Position numbers and translations under genes: made by a program. A DNA stretch of 64,000 nt from positions 97,344,536 to 97,408,535 of the forward strand of contig NC_092628.1 in assembly GCF_039555335.1 (NCBI RefSeq), in the 5' to 3' direction. Shown in pieces: positions 34,401-45,029 of this stretch. Positions within the stretch are counted from its first letter, which is position 1. Each line of letters opens with the position of its first letter. The DNA comes from Amphiura filiformis (taxonomy: Eukaryota; Echinodermata; Ophiuroidea; Amphilepidida; Amphiuridae). The notes beneath the pieces are model-generated. The model did no database searches. It worked only from the letters and a program-made list of their open reading frames with translations, and was not told the DNA's origin.

Positions 34401-37400
34401 AAATGTTATGGAAGGTCATAAAACTATACATTCTGGCCATTTCATGAGAATTCAGTGTTTTATTTGGAAGATGCAGGCTTTTCAATCAATACAAAAACTG
34501 ATGGGTACCAATTATTTTCAAAGCATCCTGCAAAAAAATTGTGTAACCGGAATTTTTGTTAAAGTACAAAAGGAATGATAACAGTCCATTAGAAAATATG
34601 TAGGCCCTATCTTGAAGCATTTAGAGCCTTGGAAACGATTTGCACCTACATGTATCTTAATAGCATTTAAGGTGTCATTGGTAAAATTCCATGACATCCA
34701 TGGCATACTTCAATATCACACAGCTAAAAGATCAGCATTCTAACACCGTATAGACTAAAAACAAACAGATGATGCACCAACTGGCAAAGTCTGTGAGAAT
34801 TCTTACATATGCATGACGGCCGGTAATTCTATCGCGCATGTCTAACAACTTATGTATGGCATTGCATGCCTTTGCATTTACATGAAAGATATGAAGACAG
34901 CCCTTCAAAACTATGCAGTAACAGGTGCCTAGTAGGCATAGTATTTCAATCTCTCACACTTCATGGAATGATCAGTAATCTTTAACAGATGATCTTGCAC
35001 TTTGAATGCATGTTGGGCCGCTATCTGTATATATTTTTAATCTATGCCTACCTACTAATAGAAGTCTGGCGGTACGACTTTACCCCTCTGTAGCGCAGAA
35101 TAGAGTATGTAAGTGATATATAATATAATGTAAGTATTATAGATTAGGTTCAAGTTTACTACGTAGTATACTGAAGAAGCTTTTTCAATTCCATTGTTAT
35201 ATTATTACCGTAATTCCTCATTATCTTAAAGTACTGGGGAAAAATCATCGGTAAATAATTTACATCAACATTTACACCTATACAAAAAATGTATGATTGT
35301 CTTCTACATTTTTCTTTAGGAAGGAAATGCCATGTATAAAAATAAACAGCTTCAGAAGGCCAAGCATAAATACCAAAAGGTAAGTACTAATGCTGTTTTT
35401 TGTAGTTTTTTTTTCCGCATCATACAGGGTTTTCTTTAAGCATTTTGCTGAAAGGGTATTTTCAAATTTTTTTGACCCTTTCAATTTTTCCTCTGAAGGA
35501 GTCAAAAACATTGCCAAAATTAAAGTCCAATTGATGACATTTGGTGCATCATTTAAACAGAAAAAAGGACCCGAACCCAATTTGCAAGATTTCAAACTGA
35601 CTCTCTACAATTTTACTAATCACTATAACATGCATGGATCGATGCTGACAAAATGTGATGGGCCCTACATATCGGGAGTAGGTCCTAAATGCCAAAAGCC
35701 GTTAATAAATGCACAATATCGGGTGTTTCTTTATTCAAATCTTGCAATATTTGAACGCGTACGTTTTCAAGATTTTGTACGCGTTGGACTTTGGGACTTT
35801 GGATTTGAAGGAGTCAGCAAAGTGCCTGAACGCGTAAATACGCGTGTTTTGTGCGTTAAAGAAAACCCTGCTCCCATATATGTAATGTGATCTTACCCAG
35901 CCAAGCCAAAGGCAGCAATAAGTTGTGAAATTGAGATACCGGAAAAAACAATGTGAAAACTGGCAGATTTTTCTGGGACATTCAATCACAGGGGGCAGAC
36001 CAGATTTAATCGGTTTGCGGACTTACTGTTGATACTTGGGCAATCTCAGCTTAAGTCCCCATGATAACTCTCTCACTGTGTCTAAGCGGCCAATTATTAT
36101 ATTAAACGAAGAAGGTGGCGGCCTTTATGCTCCACCCTAGCAGGGCGTAAGACAATGTGAGACACAGTTAATATATGTGACCAGCTCCAACAAAACCGGG
36201 ACAATTCGCCAGACATGTGTTTGAGTTATAGGCCTTTAAAGATGACATTCCAGTAAAAGAAAAATCATATATTGGAGTTCTTAATTTCATGTTATTTGAC
36301 TATGGCACTAAGTGGACTTTCAAATCCTTGAAAGTACCTACTAAAATGATAATGATAATCCCTATTCAATCTTGTGTAATGCAGGAAACTAATAAGCCCA
36401 TTACTCAGAATAGTAATTTGGCAAAAATATCAAGGTATCATTTACAAAAAATATCCATATCTTGAAAAGTATTGATGCTGTGTATATAATTTTGGTATCA
36501 TTTTAAAGCTTATTGTCTAGTGCTTACATTTTTATTCTAATCATGAAATGTCAAAAATGGGACTTGTTCCTGGTTTTGTCAGAACGGGTCACATATGCCA
36601 GAATCGGAAATAAACAATATTGGAAATAGAGCATATATTGTATCCCAATATGTAATATGTTTATCCATTTTCAGGCGGAGAGGTTACTAGAGGATGCTCA
36701 TTTGGCAGATGAAGAGGAAGAAGCTGAAATGAAGCGAGTACTGCTCAAGGTGCAGCTCAACTTGACCCTGTGCTACCTCAAGTTGAAAGAACCAACACGG
36801 GCTCTAATGTATAGCAAGAAGACTCTTGATATTGATCCAAAGAATCCAAAGGGCTTGTATCGATGTGGGCAGGTGAGTCAGTGAATGAACAACACAGATT
36901 GGAAAGAAATCTTAGGCAACCTCATCTGTTCTCACAGTTGCAATATGTTGGTAATCACTATGTTCATGCAATAGTAATATTCTGGTTTACGTACATCAGG
37001 TTATTCCAGTTGAAATCCACACACCCACCTGTGCAAGACATGACCTTATCTTGATTTTGGTCATAGGAATTTTAGAGAAGGGTCAAAAGTTATGGAATTT
37101 TGCTTTTGGTCATGGGAATTCCAGAGAAGGGTCAAAAGTGATAAACTGACATGGCAGCTCGAACATGCATTCTCCACAAGTGACAATGCTGGAAATTATG
37201 AGCACCTCGCTTAATTAACCCTAATGCTAAACGTGGTTTTTGGCTATTGGAAAGGAAAGGAGGAACCAAAAAGTAGAGAAGGTGAACAAATTTTTTACTT
37301 GGCCACCCCGGGATTCGAACCTTAGACCCCTCAGGTGCATGCACAAGATAATCAACTTGTAGCTACTGGGGTTTGGCTGGCCCGCCCAGGCCAGCGATTC

Positions 37401-40400
37401 CCTGGGTATATATGACTCTGATTGCTTCATGCCCAACACATTCAATACATGCATGCGCAGTGGTTTTCTTTGTAAGATTTTGTAAGATTTTACTGAGTTA
37501 GGGCTAAGCATGCTTCAAATGAAGGAAAATATAGGCCTATTAACCCTAATAACATGGTTTTTGGCTATCGGAAAGGAAAGGAGGACCGAAAAAGGAGAGA
37601 AGATGAACAAATTTTTTACTTGGCACCCCCGGGATTCGAACCTCAGACCCCTCGGATTATGTAATATTTGACTGAGTTAGGGTTAATTTGACTGATTAAT
37701 GAGATGCGCAAGACTGCTGAAAACAATATTGAGTATCAAATTGCACTTCTTTTCTTTGTAGGCTTACTACCAGTGCAGTGATTTCCCACAAGCCAAGAAG
37801 TACTTCCTTCAAGCCAGACGCCAGGCTCCCAATGATACAGACATCAAAAATGAATTGGCAAAATTGGAATTGTCAATGAAGAAATTCAAAATGGTGGAGA
37901 GTAACATGTACAGTAATATGTTTCCTGAATGGAGAGATGTGAAAGGTTTGTGGGTTTCTTTATTTATTTGATGATATGTTGACAGGGGCCCGGCCTAAGG
38001 ACTTTTTACTCAAAGGACCTAAATACGTATGATTTATTAGCTAGGTACCCTCTTTCTCAAATTTGCTTGTTTTAGATACCCTATTCATGTTACATGATAT
38101 GTAATATGATGATTTAGTGCATTTTCCCCCATGACTTTGCTATAGGTTTGTTAGGATGTACATGTATGAAATCAGGTGAACTTACTGACCTAATAAGTTT
38201 AAAGCACTTTTCCAGTTGTATATTGTTAAGAAAATTTAAGATCTGGGAGAAAACCTAGATGGTCTAATCTGTTGAAAGGTTCATTTTATGCGTTAACCAA
38301 CACCTATACGTGTGTGACATCAAGCGTGTGCATAAGACCTTGTGGGAAATAATATGTACTGGACGGTTAGCAGTACGCTGAATTTGTGAAAGGAAATCTG
38401 CAAAATATTATAATAAAACTTGGAGGATGAATTCCTTGGTGTAGAAAAGTCATGGAAGAATGCCTATCATCATTATGAGGGATGACGTACAGAAACAGTA
38501 GCAAGAAAGGGAAGGACAGATGAAAGGATAGGCTGGTGAGTGGGCTATTCCATTTGTAATCCATACACCCCTATGGAAGATGTGACCTTAATCTTCCACA
38601 CAGGCAGTGTGAATTTCAAATGGGGTTACCTGAATGGGTGACTCCATCTACACTCCCTGTGTGGGAGATTAAGGTCATGTCTTCCACAGGGGGTGTATGG
38701 ATTACAAATTGAATAGCCCAATGATATGAGTGATGAGATAACAGCAAAGTCTTGTACTTTATAGATTTGTTCCACAATTTTGTTTTTCTATTTGATTTCA
38801 GGTGACAAAGTGGAACCTGATGGCAATAGTAAAGCGCAATCATGTAGTGAAGAGTACAAAAGGCTCATGGCAGAAACAATTGAGTAAGTCATAAAGTCAG
38901 GGTGTAAATGTTTGCTGGATGCTTTTCTCTCTTGGTAAATTATGTTTATATATTTTTTGCACTTCATATTGCTAACTGTCTGTCAATTTTAAAAATTGCC
39001 TACAGACCTACTGGCCCCCATACAACAAGTCCATTAATAAGATGTGGTGTGGTCAAGCAAAATCAGTCTGAAGTCAGACATATTCAGTTTTAAATTTTAT
39101 ATATGGCTATATTAAATTTTCAGTTTTTTACATGATTGTATAATGCATTTGCAAAGCTACATTTTACAGAAAACCCTATTGAAATTAAACATTTAGTTCC
39201 AAAGATATGAACAGTTGAACTTTGAAGTGTTTTCAAAACAATATGCAACAAAAGAAAAGAAATTGTTTTTGTTCAGCTATATCTGAAAAATCAATATATC
39301 AGACTTCCGACTGATTTTGCTTGATCACATGTTGTTTGTGCCATAATATAATATGCGATTACACACATCGACTGCTCAGTGCCAGAAGTGGGTAAGTGCA
39401 ATAGCTGCCCTGTGAAAATTTGGCAATTTACACACAATATCTTGTACTCACCTACACATGGCAGCTACACATGGCACCTATTGCACTTACCCACTTCTGG
39501 CACTGAGCAGTAAACATATAGATTGAGCTATTTCAGTTGAAATCCATCCATTGGTGTATATTTCCAATGGAGCACCCATTCTGGTAACCCCATTTGAAAT
39601 TCAAAGATTGAAGATTAAGGCCATGTCTCCCATAGGATGAGTATGGATTTCAGCTGGAATAGTCCAATGTATTTATTATTGATATTTTTAGCATAATTTT
39701 TCAATAATTTAGAGCTGTGCAATAATTATATGCCCCATGTAATGGTAGAATTTCCAAAATGGTAAGACAAAAATTTATGCGCTTTCTTTTTACTTGGTTC
39801 ATGTTCATTTTGGCCCAATTGCGCATCGCAAATTTGGTAATCCCTATTCCAATTCCAAACTATTTAAAAATGGTATGAGTAGATAATTTTCAGGATTTGA
39901 ATCCCTTTTGACCTGCGTAAAATTCTATCCCAATTTACCTGCACCCCTCCTCCTGTGAAAAGCACATCACCTTAAAATAGAGTAACCTAATTTTATGTTT
40001 CATTTGTTTTCTACAGGGCATTCAAAAATAATGCAGAAATGCAAATAATGCCACTCGCTGTAGACATTCGTACAGAAGAGGAGATTGCTTTCATCAAATC
40101 AGCAGCTCAGGAGATGGGACTTAAAGTCAAAGCTTTCAGCCAATCAGTGAGTTCCATTCATACACAAATTTAAATTTTAAATGTTTAGGGTACTTACCTA
40201 AACAAAATTGTTTCAAATATATAATGAACAATTTAGTATTGCTAATAGTCCATCTATTATGACACTATGAATGAAAAGTAATGTAGCTCCAAAAGATAAG
40301 TCTGTTTCCAGTGGGAGAATGCAGTTTTGTTTTCCATCATATTAAGAAAAACACACACAAACCCCAATCTTTAGTATCCTTTTAACATTTTATATGAAGA

Positions 40401-40786
40401 AAGCAAGCCTTTTCTAAACATTTTTAAATGAAATACCACATCACTTTCTCATAGCTTCGGTCCATCATTTTTGGCTATTTCTTGGATGATGACACAAGGG
40501 GAAAAAGGGGGGGTGGAATTGTAATGTGCAAAACACTGCTGCCAGTATACATTGAAAACTGGAAAGTCCTATGTGTTTTTGCCTAACAATGCCTTGTTTG
40601 AAATTGGTAATCTTGAAAGTAGAAGTTTCCATCAGTTAATGTGTAAATGAATTAGAGCTAGAATTGGAAAAGACACTCACAAATATGAGGAAAACATAGG
40701 ATAACAATATCATCTTTGTCATCTGTTTTTAGGGAAATCAAGATAAGTATCTCAAGATCCTCAAGCCATCTGTGGAAGAAGAGTGA
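19418..40786 (+). CDS. FKBP6: FKBP6-like inactive prolyl-isomerase/TPR co-chaperone, 13 exons
   Basis: Exons: 19418-19510, 26014-26125, 26485-26585, 27154-27271, 28102-28191, 32907-33038, 34185-34315, 35320-35379, 36675-36872, 37762-37945, 38802-38883, 40017-40146 and 40733-40786. Phases agree throughout and give 494 residues. Residues 1-110 are acidic. The FKBP domain (about 115-235) runs from GVVRKVQKQGAG through YLEDIPEPYDS to YGFGEMGCPPRIPGNAN. Against FKBP12 several pocket residues differ (Trp59 to Leu, Tyr82 to Phe, Phe99 to Ala, Phe46 to Lys), so isomerase activity is unlikely, as in known FKBP6. TPRs (about 255-385) keep REEGNAMYKN, LNLTLCYLKL and KGLYRCGQA, close to the HSP90 carboxylate clamp; NMYSNMF echoes FKBP4/5. 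FKBP6/Shutdown proteins act in piRNA biogenesis and meiosis (family knowledge). The first exon is the least certain: it is supported by phase, acidity and GTAGGT. The GTTTGT donor after 37945 is weak. Confidence 0.9.
20189..20351. mobile_element. MITE with CAGGGTTGCCAAA ends
   Basis: The left end CAGGGTTGCCAAA pairs with the right end TTTGACAACCCTG. The interior has two AAAGTCGCC motifs in direct orientation. Related fragments lie at 6353-6385 and 52268-52323. Confidence 0.6.
20862..21305. repeat. Direct duplication with 208-bp period
   Basis: TTCAGATGAATAAGAAAATC recurs 208 bases apart (20921 and 21129). Each unit continues through GATAGATGAGGATAAATTC, TGGATTGATGGCGCAGAT and GATGTTCAGTCTTCCGAATT. 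The first unit holds the palindrome GGTAGCGCTACC; in the second it has mutated. Recent, few differences. Confidence 0.8.
22000..23035. repeat. AGGTCA-rich minisatellite, left part
   Basis: About eight diverged units of roughly 120 bp, each with GGTCATCTGAGGTCAAATTA, CTGTCGTATGGGCATGAAAC, TTGGTGGGTACAGTCAACAT and TTTGGGAAGGTCA. It is dense in AGGTCA/GGGTCA hexamers. It continues after the insertion at 24968. It lies in intron 1 of the FKBP6-like gene; ORFs here are repeat translations. Confidence 0.85.
23138..23430. repeat. Long hairpin inside the 1.93-kb insertion
   Basis: Left arm TTATAGGCCCTAAATTACTT... with TGAAGGTTGGAAACCA; right arm is its inverted copy ending AGTAATTTAGGGCCTATAAC. An inner AGTTGGATAAAGTTGTACAT also pairs with ATGTACAACTTTATCCAACT. 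The arms are about 130 bp with a short loop. Probably a nested foldback element. Confidence 0.8.
24661..24754. repeat. 40-bp-arm hairpin
   Basis: TTTTGAGAAAACAAGTC... and GATAACAGCCTTGAAGAA pair with TTCTTCAAGGCTGTTATC and GCTTGTTTTCTCAAAA around a loop of about 10 bases. Confidence 0.8.
24968..25310. repeat. AGGTCA-rich minisatellite, right part
   Basis: Resumes with GTACAGTCAACATTTAGA and two to three further units (GTCGTATGGGCATGAAACTT, CATCTGAGGTCAAATTACTA), then decays after 25310. Confidence 0.8.
26947..27094. mobile_element. GGCTATTCCAGTTGAAAT foldback MITE, copy B
   Basis: Ends GGCTTTTCCAGTTGAAATAC and ATTTCAATTGGAACAGCC. The internal AAGATTAAGGTCATGTCTTC motif is shared with the other copies. 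It lies in the FKBP6-like intron before exon 27154. Confidence 0.7.
27396..27768. mobile_element. MITE with perfect 8-bp target duplication
   Basis: The ends CCCGGGGGTACTCA and TGAGTACCCCGG are inverted. TGTTCCTG flanks both sides (27388-27395 and 27769-27776). GGTATAT..ATGGGTCC.. motifs repeat inside, with runs of CCAAAATTTT. Eight-base duplications fit hAT or P-type elements. Intronic in the FKBP6-like gene. Confidence 0.85.
28500..28960 (-). pseudogene. Decayed LINE ORF2 C-terminus
   Basis: Minus-strand reading gives LVLLYKSCHQQTPDYISDML, then CIWNKLPKHIRNTESIDILK and VKHYLF, the usual end of CR1/L2-like ORF2. In-frame stops occur near HRQV/ISLFTDEQ. It lies in the large FKBP6-like intron. 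Confidence 0.7.
29440..30235 (-). pseudogene. Fossil of a dispersed invertebrate protein family (DTDVLVLA...HSLTRCDT, Cys-rich tail)
   Basis: On the minus strand the fragments are HKEDDTRQLLHTADAA, TLDTDVLVLAITF, VHDISKILHAEKSCALPSFH and SLTRCDTTSAFRGKG. After stops these are followed by LPRPSNHITWWPLLTKLRKS, SCHKLIRYGC and a cysteine cluster CTDLCKCEDEC. The layout HEEADTR / DTDV / FTGCDT / CGC-CxC is a recurrent, transposon-like family that I recognise from many invertebrate genomes without being able to name its class. Frameshifts and stops show it is dead. Confidence 0.6.
31127..32030. repeat. 257-bp tandem array, about 3.5 units
   Basis: TGTAACATC.CTGGTATCAT starts units at 31127, 31384, 31641 and 31898, exactly 257 bases apart. 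Units 2-4 are almost identical; unit 1 is slightly diverged. The minus strand of each unit encodes part of the adjoining ORF1-like frame (GMNVAKMQKLQTLRH), so the array arose by amplifying a piece of a mobile element. It lies inside an FKBP6-like intron. Confidence 0.9.
31959..32465 (-). pseudogene. Coiled-coil ORF, probably LINE ORF1-like remnant
   Basis: The 168-codon frame contains a heptad-rich segment (DEIKQWKYDIDEKIKDIEKS...ELHNQIEKVQ) followed by a basic, disordered-looking tail. A coiled coil followed by an ELxNQIExLQ-type motif resembles L1-like ORF1 proteins. It runs into the 257-bp array, and no ORF2 follows. The assignment is tentative. Confidence 0.4.
35425..35870. mobile_element. 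MITE with CAGGGTTTTCTTTAA ends
   Basis: The left end CAGGGTTTTCTTTAA and the right TTAAAGAAAACCCTG are inverted over 15 bp. The long frame across it is a by-product. No clear duplication was seen. It lies 45 bases after the 35320-35379 TPR exon. Confidence 0.7.
36173..36598. mobile_element. MITE with TGTGACC ends at TA
   Basis: TGTGACCAGCTCCAACAAAA at the left pairs imperfectly with TTTTGTCAGAACGGGTCACA at the right; TA lies at both flanks (Tc1/mariner-like). It ends about 75 bases before TPR exon 36675. Confidence 0.6.
36999..37053. mobile_element. GGCTATTCCAGTTGAAAT MITE, fragment C
   Basis: Only the left end TTATTCCAGTTGAAATCCAC through GACATGACCTTATCTT is present. Confidence 0.55.
37215..37507 (-). 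mobile_element. tRNA-related short element with TTAACCCTAA termini, copy 1
   Basis: The minus strand carries a perfect Pol III B box (GGTTCGAATCC, about 37312-37322) and an A-box-like stretch (TAGCTACAAGTTG). The outer termini TTAACCCTAA (37215) and TTAGGGCTAA (37498) are inverted. The body GGTTTTTGGCTA..GGAAAGGAAAGGAGG is shared with copies at 37540 and 57571. Confidence 0.65.
37540..37686 (-). mobile_element. tRNA-related short element, copy 2 (shortened)
   Basis: TTAACCCTAA (37540) and TTAGGGTTAA (37677) are inverted ends. The B box GGTTCGAATCCC is present, but most of the A-box half is deleted. It lies 75 bases before exon 37762. Confidence 0.65.
38541..38720. mobile_element. GGCTATTCCAGTTGAAAT foldback MITE, copy D (most complete)
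   Basis: TGGGCTATTC at the left and GAATAGCCCA at the right are perfect inverted ends; the 180-bp element is nearly one hairpin (CTTCCACACAGG.AGTGTGA pairs with CACTCCCTGTGTGGGAG). It lies about 80 bases before exon 38802. Confidence 0.85.
39050..39335. repeat. Inverted repeat GGTCAAGCAAAATCAGTC
   Basis: GGTCAAGCAAAATCAGTCTG near 39050 pairs with CGACTGATTTTGCTTGATCA near 39310. The same motif (CAAGCAAAATCAG.CGGAAGT) occurs at 19563, just after exon 1 of the same gene. Confidence 0.65.
39371..39512. repeat. 37-bp inverted repeat
   Basis: CTGCTCAGTGCCAGAAGTGG with GTAAGTGCAATAG pairs with CTATTGCACTTAC and CCACTTCTGGCACTGAGCAG; the spacer is about 65 bases. Confidence 0.8.
39525..39667. mobile_element. 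GGCTATTCCAGTTGAAAT foldback MITE, copy E
   Basis: GAGCTATTTCAGTTGAAATC at the left; GATTTCAGCTGGAATAGTCC at the right. Internal deletion relative to copy D. Confidence 0.7.
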
Positions 40787-41505
40787 TGTGCTATGCTCAA
40801 CAACAGGACATGGAGTGACATTTTTGCTGGCTGAAATGTGGCTGATGTCATGAGTAACATTGAAGAAATGTTCTCAAGATAAGTGACTATGGCATTGGAT
40901 TTAAACATTAACATCAACCGAAGCCATTTATGTTATGATACTAACTGTGCAAGAGAAGCTGTTATGTGTGTCTATGGCCATATCTGCTTATTGTGAACTT
41001 GATTAATGATAACAAAGCTTACTCTTGGAAGCATCTGATACAACTTCATCTGTGACCCAATTGAGCACAATGAGGGCAATGTGGACTGGCTGTGGTTTGG
41101 TGCAGCTGCAAACTTCTATAAACGAAAACTTTGATTTAAATATTAAATCAGACTGAGAATGTTGTGACAAGGAACGAGGTTTCAACTTTTGCTAGATGTG
41201 GCTGTGACTTCCCAAAGAACAACTTTTTCAATTCGATAAATGTGGATTCTTGTTATTCTCTACATTTGCAGTGCTCATATTTGATTTGTTTGAATCACGT
41301 TTATTTGCCAAAAGCATTCAACGTAGGTGCTATAACAGTAATATAACAGTAATACAGTAAGCCAAATAATTGGGGTACCAGTTACGTTCACCCCCTGTAT
41401 ATTCTATACAAAGGCAGATATGTCATAATTGGAACCAACAGCCAATAGCTGCATCTTTTAGCTCGAATTTCAGATCTCATTCGTTGAAATTGTTCAAGAA
41501 ATAAA
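40787..41505 (+). other. Probable 3'UTR of the FKBP6-like gene
   Basis: Follows the TGA at 40784-40786. Possible poly(A) signals are ATTAAA at 41142 and AATAAA at 41500. Its 40843-40951 part has a diverged copy at 45820-45930. The end is not fixed. Confidence 0.4.
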
Positions 41506-43079
41506 GACACAACGATCAAAAAACCCAAGGAAGATTATAATTTAAAAGTTGCAGTTTGTCACATTGCATGCCCTATTGATTTGTACACAAAGTGTTCGCG
41601 AACAAGAGAACTGGTGCTGTGCTTTCATTGATTAGCACGAAAAACTAGAGGCGGGCTTTCAGTGATTAGAACACAAAAGTGCAACTTTTTATTTGGTATT
41701 GTCATTAGGTTTTGGATCACCGTTTCTTTAATTCTCAACCAATTTCAACAAATAAGGTCTTAAATCAGAGCTAAAGAGTACAGGCATCGGCTGCTTGTTT
41801 TAATTTTGACACATTTGTCTTTATTTAGGATATACAGGGGTGAACACAACTGCTACCTTAATTCTTTTGCTTACTGTATGTCCTAATAGGCAATATTCAC
41901 TTTTGTCCTGCCAGGAAGCAGACATTTTTTTAAGAGCCAATTGTACTTAAACAGTTGGAAATAGTTTTTTCAGTAGAAAGAAAAAGAGCAAGGTACACCA
42001 ACTTGATGTGGGGAAACAAGTAAAATACATTTTAGACAGTATGCTGTAGGGGAACAAAAACAGCAAATGTAGGCATTAGAAGTAGGAAAAGTTTGATAGC
42101 CAAAAATTACCAGTTCCAAGGCCCACAGAAGTGCTAAACCTGCAAAAACAACATGGATCAATGGGAATACAAAAGTGCACTAGAACAAGTGATAAAAATT
42201 AAATCCACAAATTATTGTTTCAATAAGAGAATTGATGGCATGATTGTTTATGGTAGAGTTGAGGGCATAAACAAGGGTCATGCCATCAAGTCTATAATGA
42301 ACCCTGTTCATACAATCCCCAACATGTGGTGGTTGTATTTCGTAAAATAATAACAAACAATAAAATGTAACATTGTTAAAAAAAGTGATTTTTCTATGTT
42401 ACATGTGATTATCCTATTGAAGCAGCTGGTCATTACCACTGTTTATACCTGGAGAGTTTCAAATATCCACAGGGAGTGCTAATTAGGGTATGGTGGTAAC
42501 TACAGACCTGGTAATAACTTGCCAAGCTCATAATTTTGTGTGCAAGTTACTGTATGTTAAAAAAGGCCTCAATTATCACAGAATATATTATATATCAGAT
42601 TGATGATGGTCATTACTTACATGTAGTGGCTGAAACTGTCAGATATGTAAACTAGGTTTTGGCATTGTAAACTTTATTTAGTTATAGCAAACATCATGAA
42701 TCTCTTCAACAATTAGTATGTATGTGATGCAATGAAGCCTAGTGAATTTGTTTTCCATTAAAATAGAGAATGGGATAGGGGCTTAAAAAGTCCATGACGG
42801 AGTCACGGTGAGCCAACCTTGCATCTTAAATTGATGTACCAACATACTGTATATTCCTTAATAAATGTCCCAGGGCACAACATTTATAAAAGGGGATGTT
42901 TATTAGAGGTCATATTTACAACCATAATTCCAAAAAAAATTGTTATGTAAGCTTAAAAATCACTCTGAAACGACGAACTATGAACTTATAGGATCAGTAA
43001 CTGATTTGCGATGTCATTTTAAGCAATGACCTATCTCGTGTGGACCATGGTATAAAAGCTTACTTACACAACCTAGCAT
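41506..43079. other. Intergenic, nothing assigned
   Basis: AT-rich DNA with only short ORFs; no RNA gene or clear repeat boundary was recognised. Confidence 0.5.
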
Positions 43080-43268
43080 GGAAATTTGGTGTATCCTTCG
43101 TGTAAGAAAATACCAAACAAATCCGAACTCTAATCCTAACACTAACCCTAACCTTTATCCTAACCCTAACACTAACCCTAAATCCTAACCCTAATCCTAA
43201 TCCTAACCCTAACTCTAATCCTATTAGTATTTTGAGCTCTCTTACACTAAGGATAAACCGGAAATTTC
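43080..43268. repeat. Interstitial telomere-like array within inverted repeats
   Basis: About 95 bases of degenerate CCCTAA units (CTAACCCTAACC, AATCCTAACCCTAATCC; 43130-43227) lie between GAAATTTGGTGTATCCTTCG (left) and the inverted match ending GGATAAACCGGAAATTTC (right, about 43250-43268). The flanks also share GTGTAAGA/TCTTACAC. Confidence 0.8.
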
Positions 43269-43699
43269 AGCAGTTTTTAAACATTTTGTCTGGACTTTTT
43301 GTGACGATAAATCAAACTTCCTAGAGCAAGAAACTTATGATTTGAAAATTGAAAGTAGATTTTTCTTGGACTCGCTTTGCTTCATGGCATTACATTTTCA
43401 TGTTTATTTTCATTTACAGTAGTTTTTTCCACTCTAGTATTATATATTATGTGATTTGTATTTAGCTTAAGTACTTTTTTTGTCTTCTTTATATAGGGTT
43501 GAATTTTGTGCAGTTTTTTGTATTTGTGTGTTTTTCAGGCTGAATACCATTTATTTTTTTATATTAAATAGATCTTGTTGTCAAAGGGCCAATACAACAT
43601 TTGTTGACCCTTTGACACTAACCATTTTGTGTTTAATTAGCAACTATTTTCCTTTCAGTGTTATTTAATATTCTTATTTTCCTTTCAGCATAATGTAAT

Positions 43700-44155
43700 T
43701 ACTGTATTCATTCTATTAACCGCCCAGGGCGCTTAACAAAGTAATTTTGGGTGGGCGCTTATTTTTTATATTGTTTACATAATTGCACAGATAAAAAAAT
43801 GGCCTAAAATATGGATTTTATGTGTAGTTGGTTCCATGTTTGATACATGTGTAGTTAGATCCTGTACATGATGGAGGATCATGTGTATGATCAGCTCTTA
43901 ATAGGCGGGAATTATTCGGTTTTTGTTACTGCGCGAGTCAATAAAGTTCCAACTTGCGCACACGTAAATTCACAAAAGCATGCCTCATTCACGTAAAGCG
44001 CAGTTCGCGTAGGTGCTGCGCCTAGCTGTGTGTACGCCATTCTGTATCAATCCATGATGTTATGAGTCCCGCCTATTATGAGCTGATCAGAGTATAGTAA
44101 AGTTGCTGGGAAGGCGCTTATAGGGACATGGGCGGTTAATGGAATGAATACGGTA
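43700..44155. mobile_element. MITE with TACCGTATTCATTC ends
   Basis: TACTGTATTCATTCTATTAA with CCGCCCA at the left pairs with TGGGCGG and TTAATGGAATGAATACGGTA at the right. GGCGCTTA also pairs inside. Non-coding, GC-richer than flanks. Confidence 0.75.
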
Positions 44156-45029
44156 TTCATAATTATGTGTGCTCCTTATTTCTTTTCATGAACAAGCAAA
44201 AGACACTAGCTGCAGATTTTTTTGTGATATCAACAATCTGCATTATGAGACCTGGGGTTGAATCTCAGTAGGGTTTCTTGCTAGTGACTGGGGTACCCAG
44301 ACTGATCTTTAACAGGAATCAACATGGTGGGAATTACCCTATGCAGTACCTGTAAATACAAAAACAATTGTTTTCTTACCTTTCTGGGTAAAGGTAAAGG
44401 AGACAAAACATGTGTTCACAGGCTGGAGTACACATCTCTCTATCGGAGTGATTGGTTCAGAATCTTTCATTAAAAAGCTCTGTGGGGAGATCACTACACT
44501 CCTACACAGTAAGTCTGTTGCATTCCTGGCATTGAATACAGCGAGTGTTCATATGTACACCTGGCTGAGTGTATTGTGTGCAGATGGGTGGGCAGTTAGC
44601 TGTCTGTTCTGTTTAGTTGGTTGAAAGCAAAATCATTAATCCATTCAATAATCCATTAACTTAAACTTGGTAGGATGATAGAGTATGATCACCTCTTCTG
44701 CTGTGTAGTTTGTGTAATGTTATTTGCACATTATATGAATATTAATGACCTTATTTGCATATATTCTTTGTATTTACAAACCTTTGTTATCTACAAAAAA
44801 CCTCTGTTGTTGGGGTCACCTTAATTACAAACCGTATAATTTTAGTTGTATTATTGGTGTCAGAAATTGCCGAACACAGACAAGAAAATATACATACCAT
44901 TCAACAACATGCAAACTCCCAATGCCTTGTATGCTGTGAATGTTTGCATATTCATGAGGGCCGATCGTTTGATTGTGCATGTCTTACAAATCACGCCAGT
45001 GTCATGCCACACCTTTGCGTTAAGCAATT
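44156..45029. other. Intergenic, nothing firmly assigned
   Basis: Overlapping short ORFs only. One segment (44423-44512) has an acceptor-like TTCACAG and donor GTAAGT around an open frame, but no family is recognised. Confidence 0.4.

Noticed and set aside
35390..35890. A 166-codon plus-strand ORF
   Set aside because: It spans the MITE at 35425-35870 from end to end and has no family signature.
37300..37400. A genuine tRNA gene on the minus strand
   Set aside because: The B box is good, but no complete cloverleaf or anticodon arm could be drawn, and three related copies behave as repeats.
44423..44512. Isolated exon with TTCACAG acceptor and GTAAGT donor
   Set aside because: Short, no recognisable family and no neighbouring phase-matched exon; likely chance splice-like signals.
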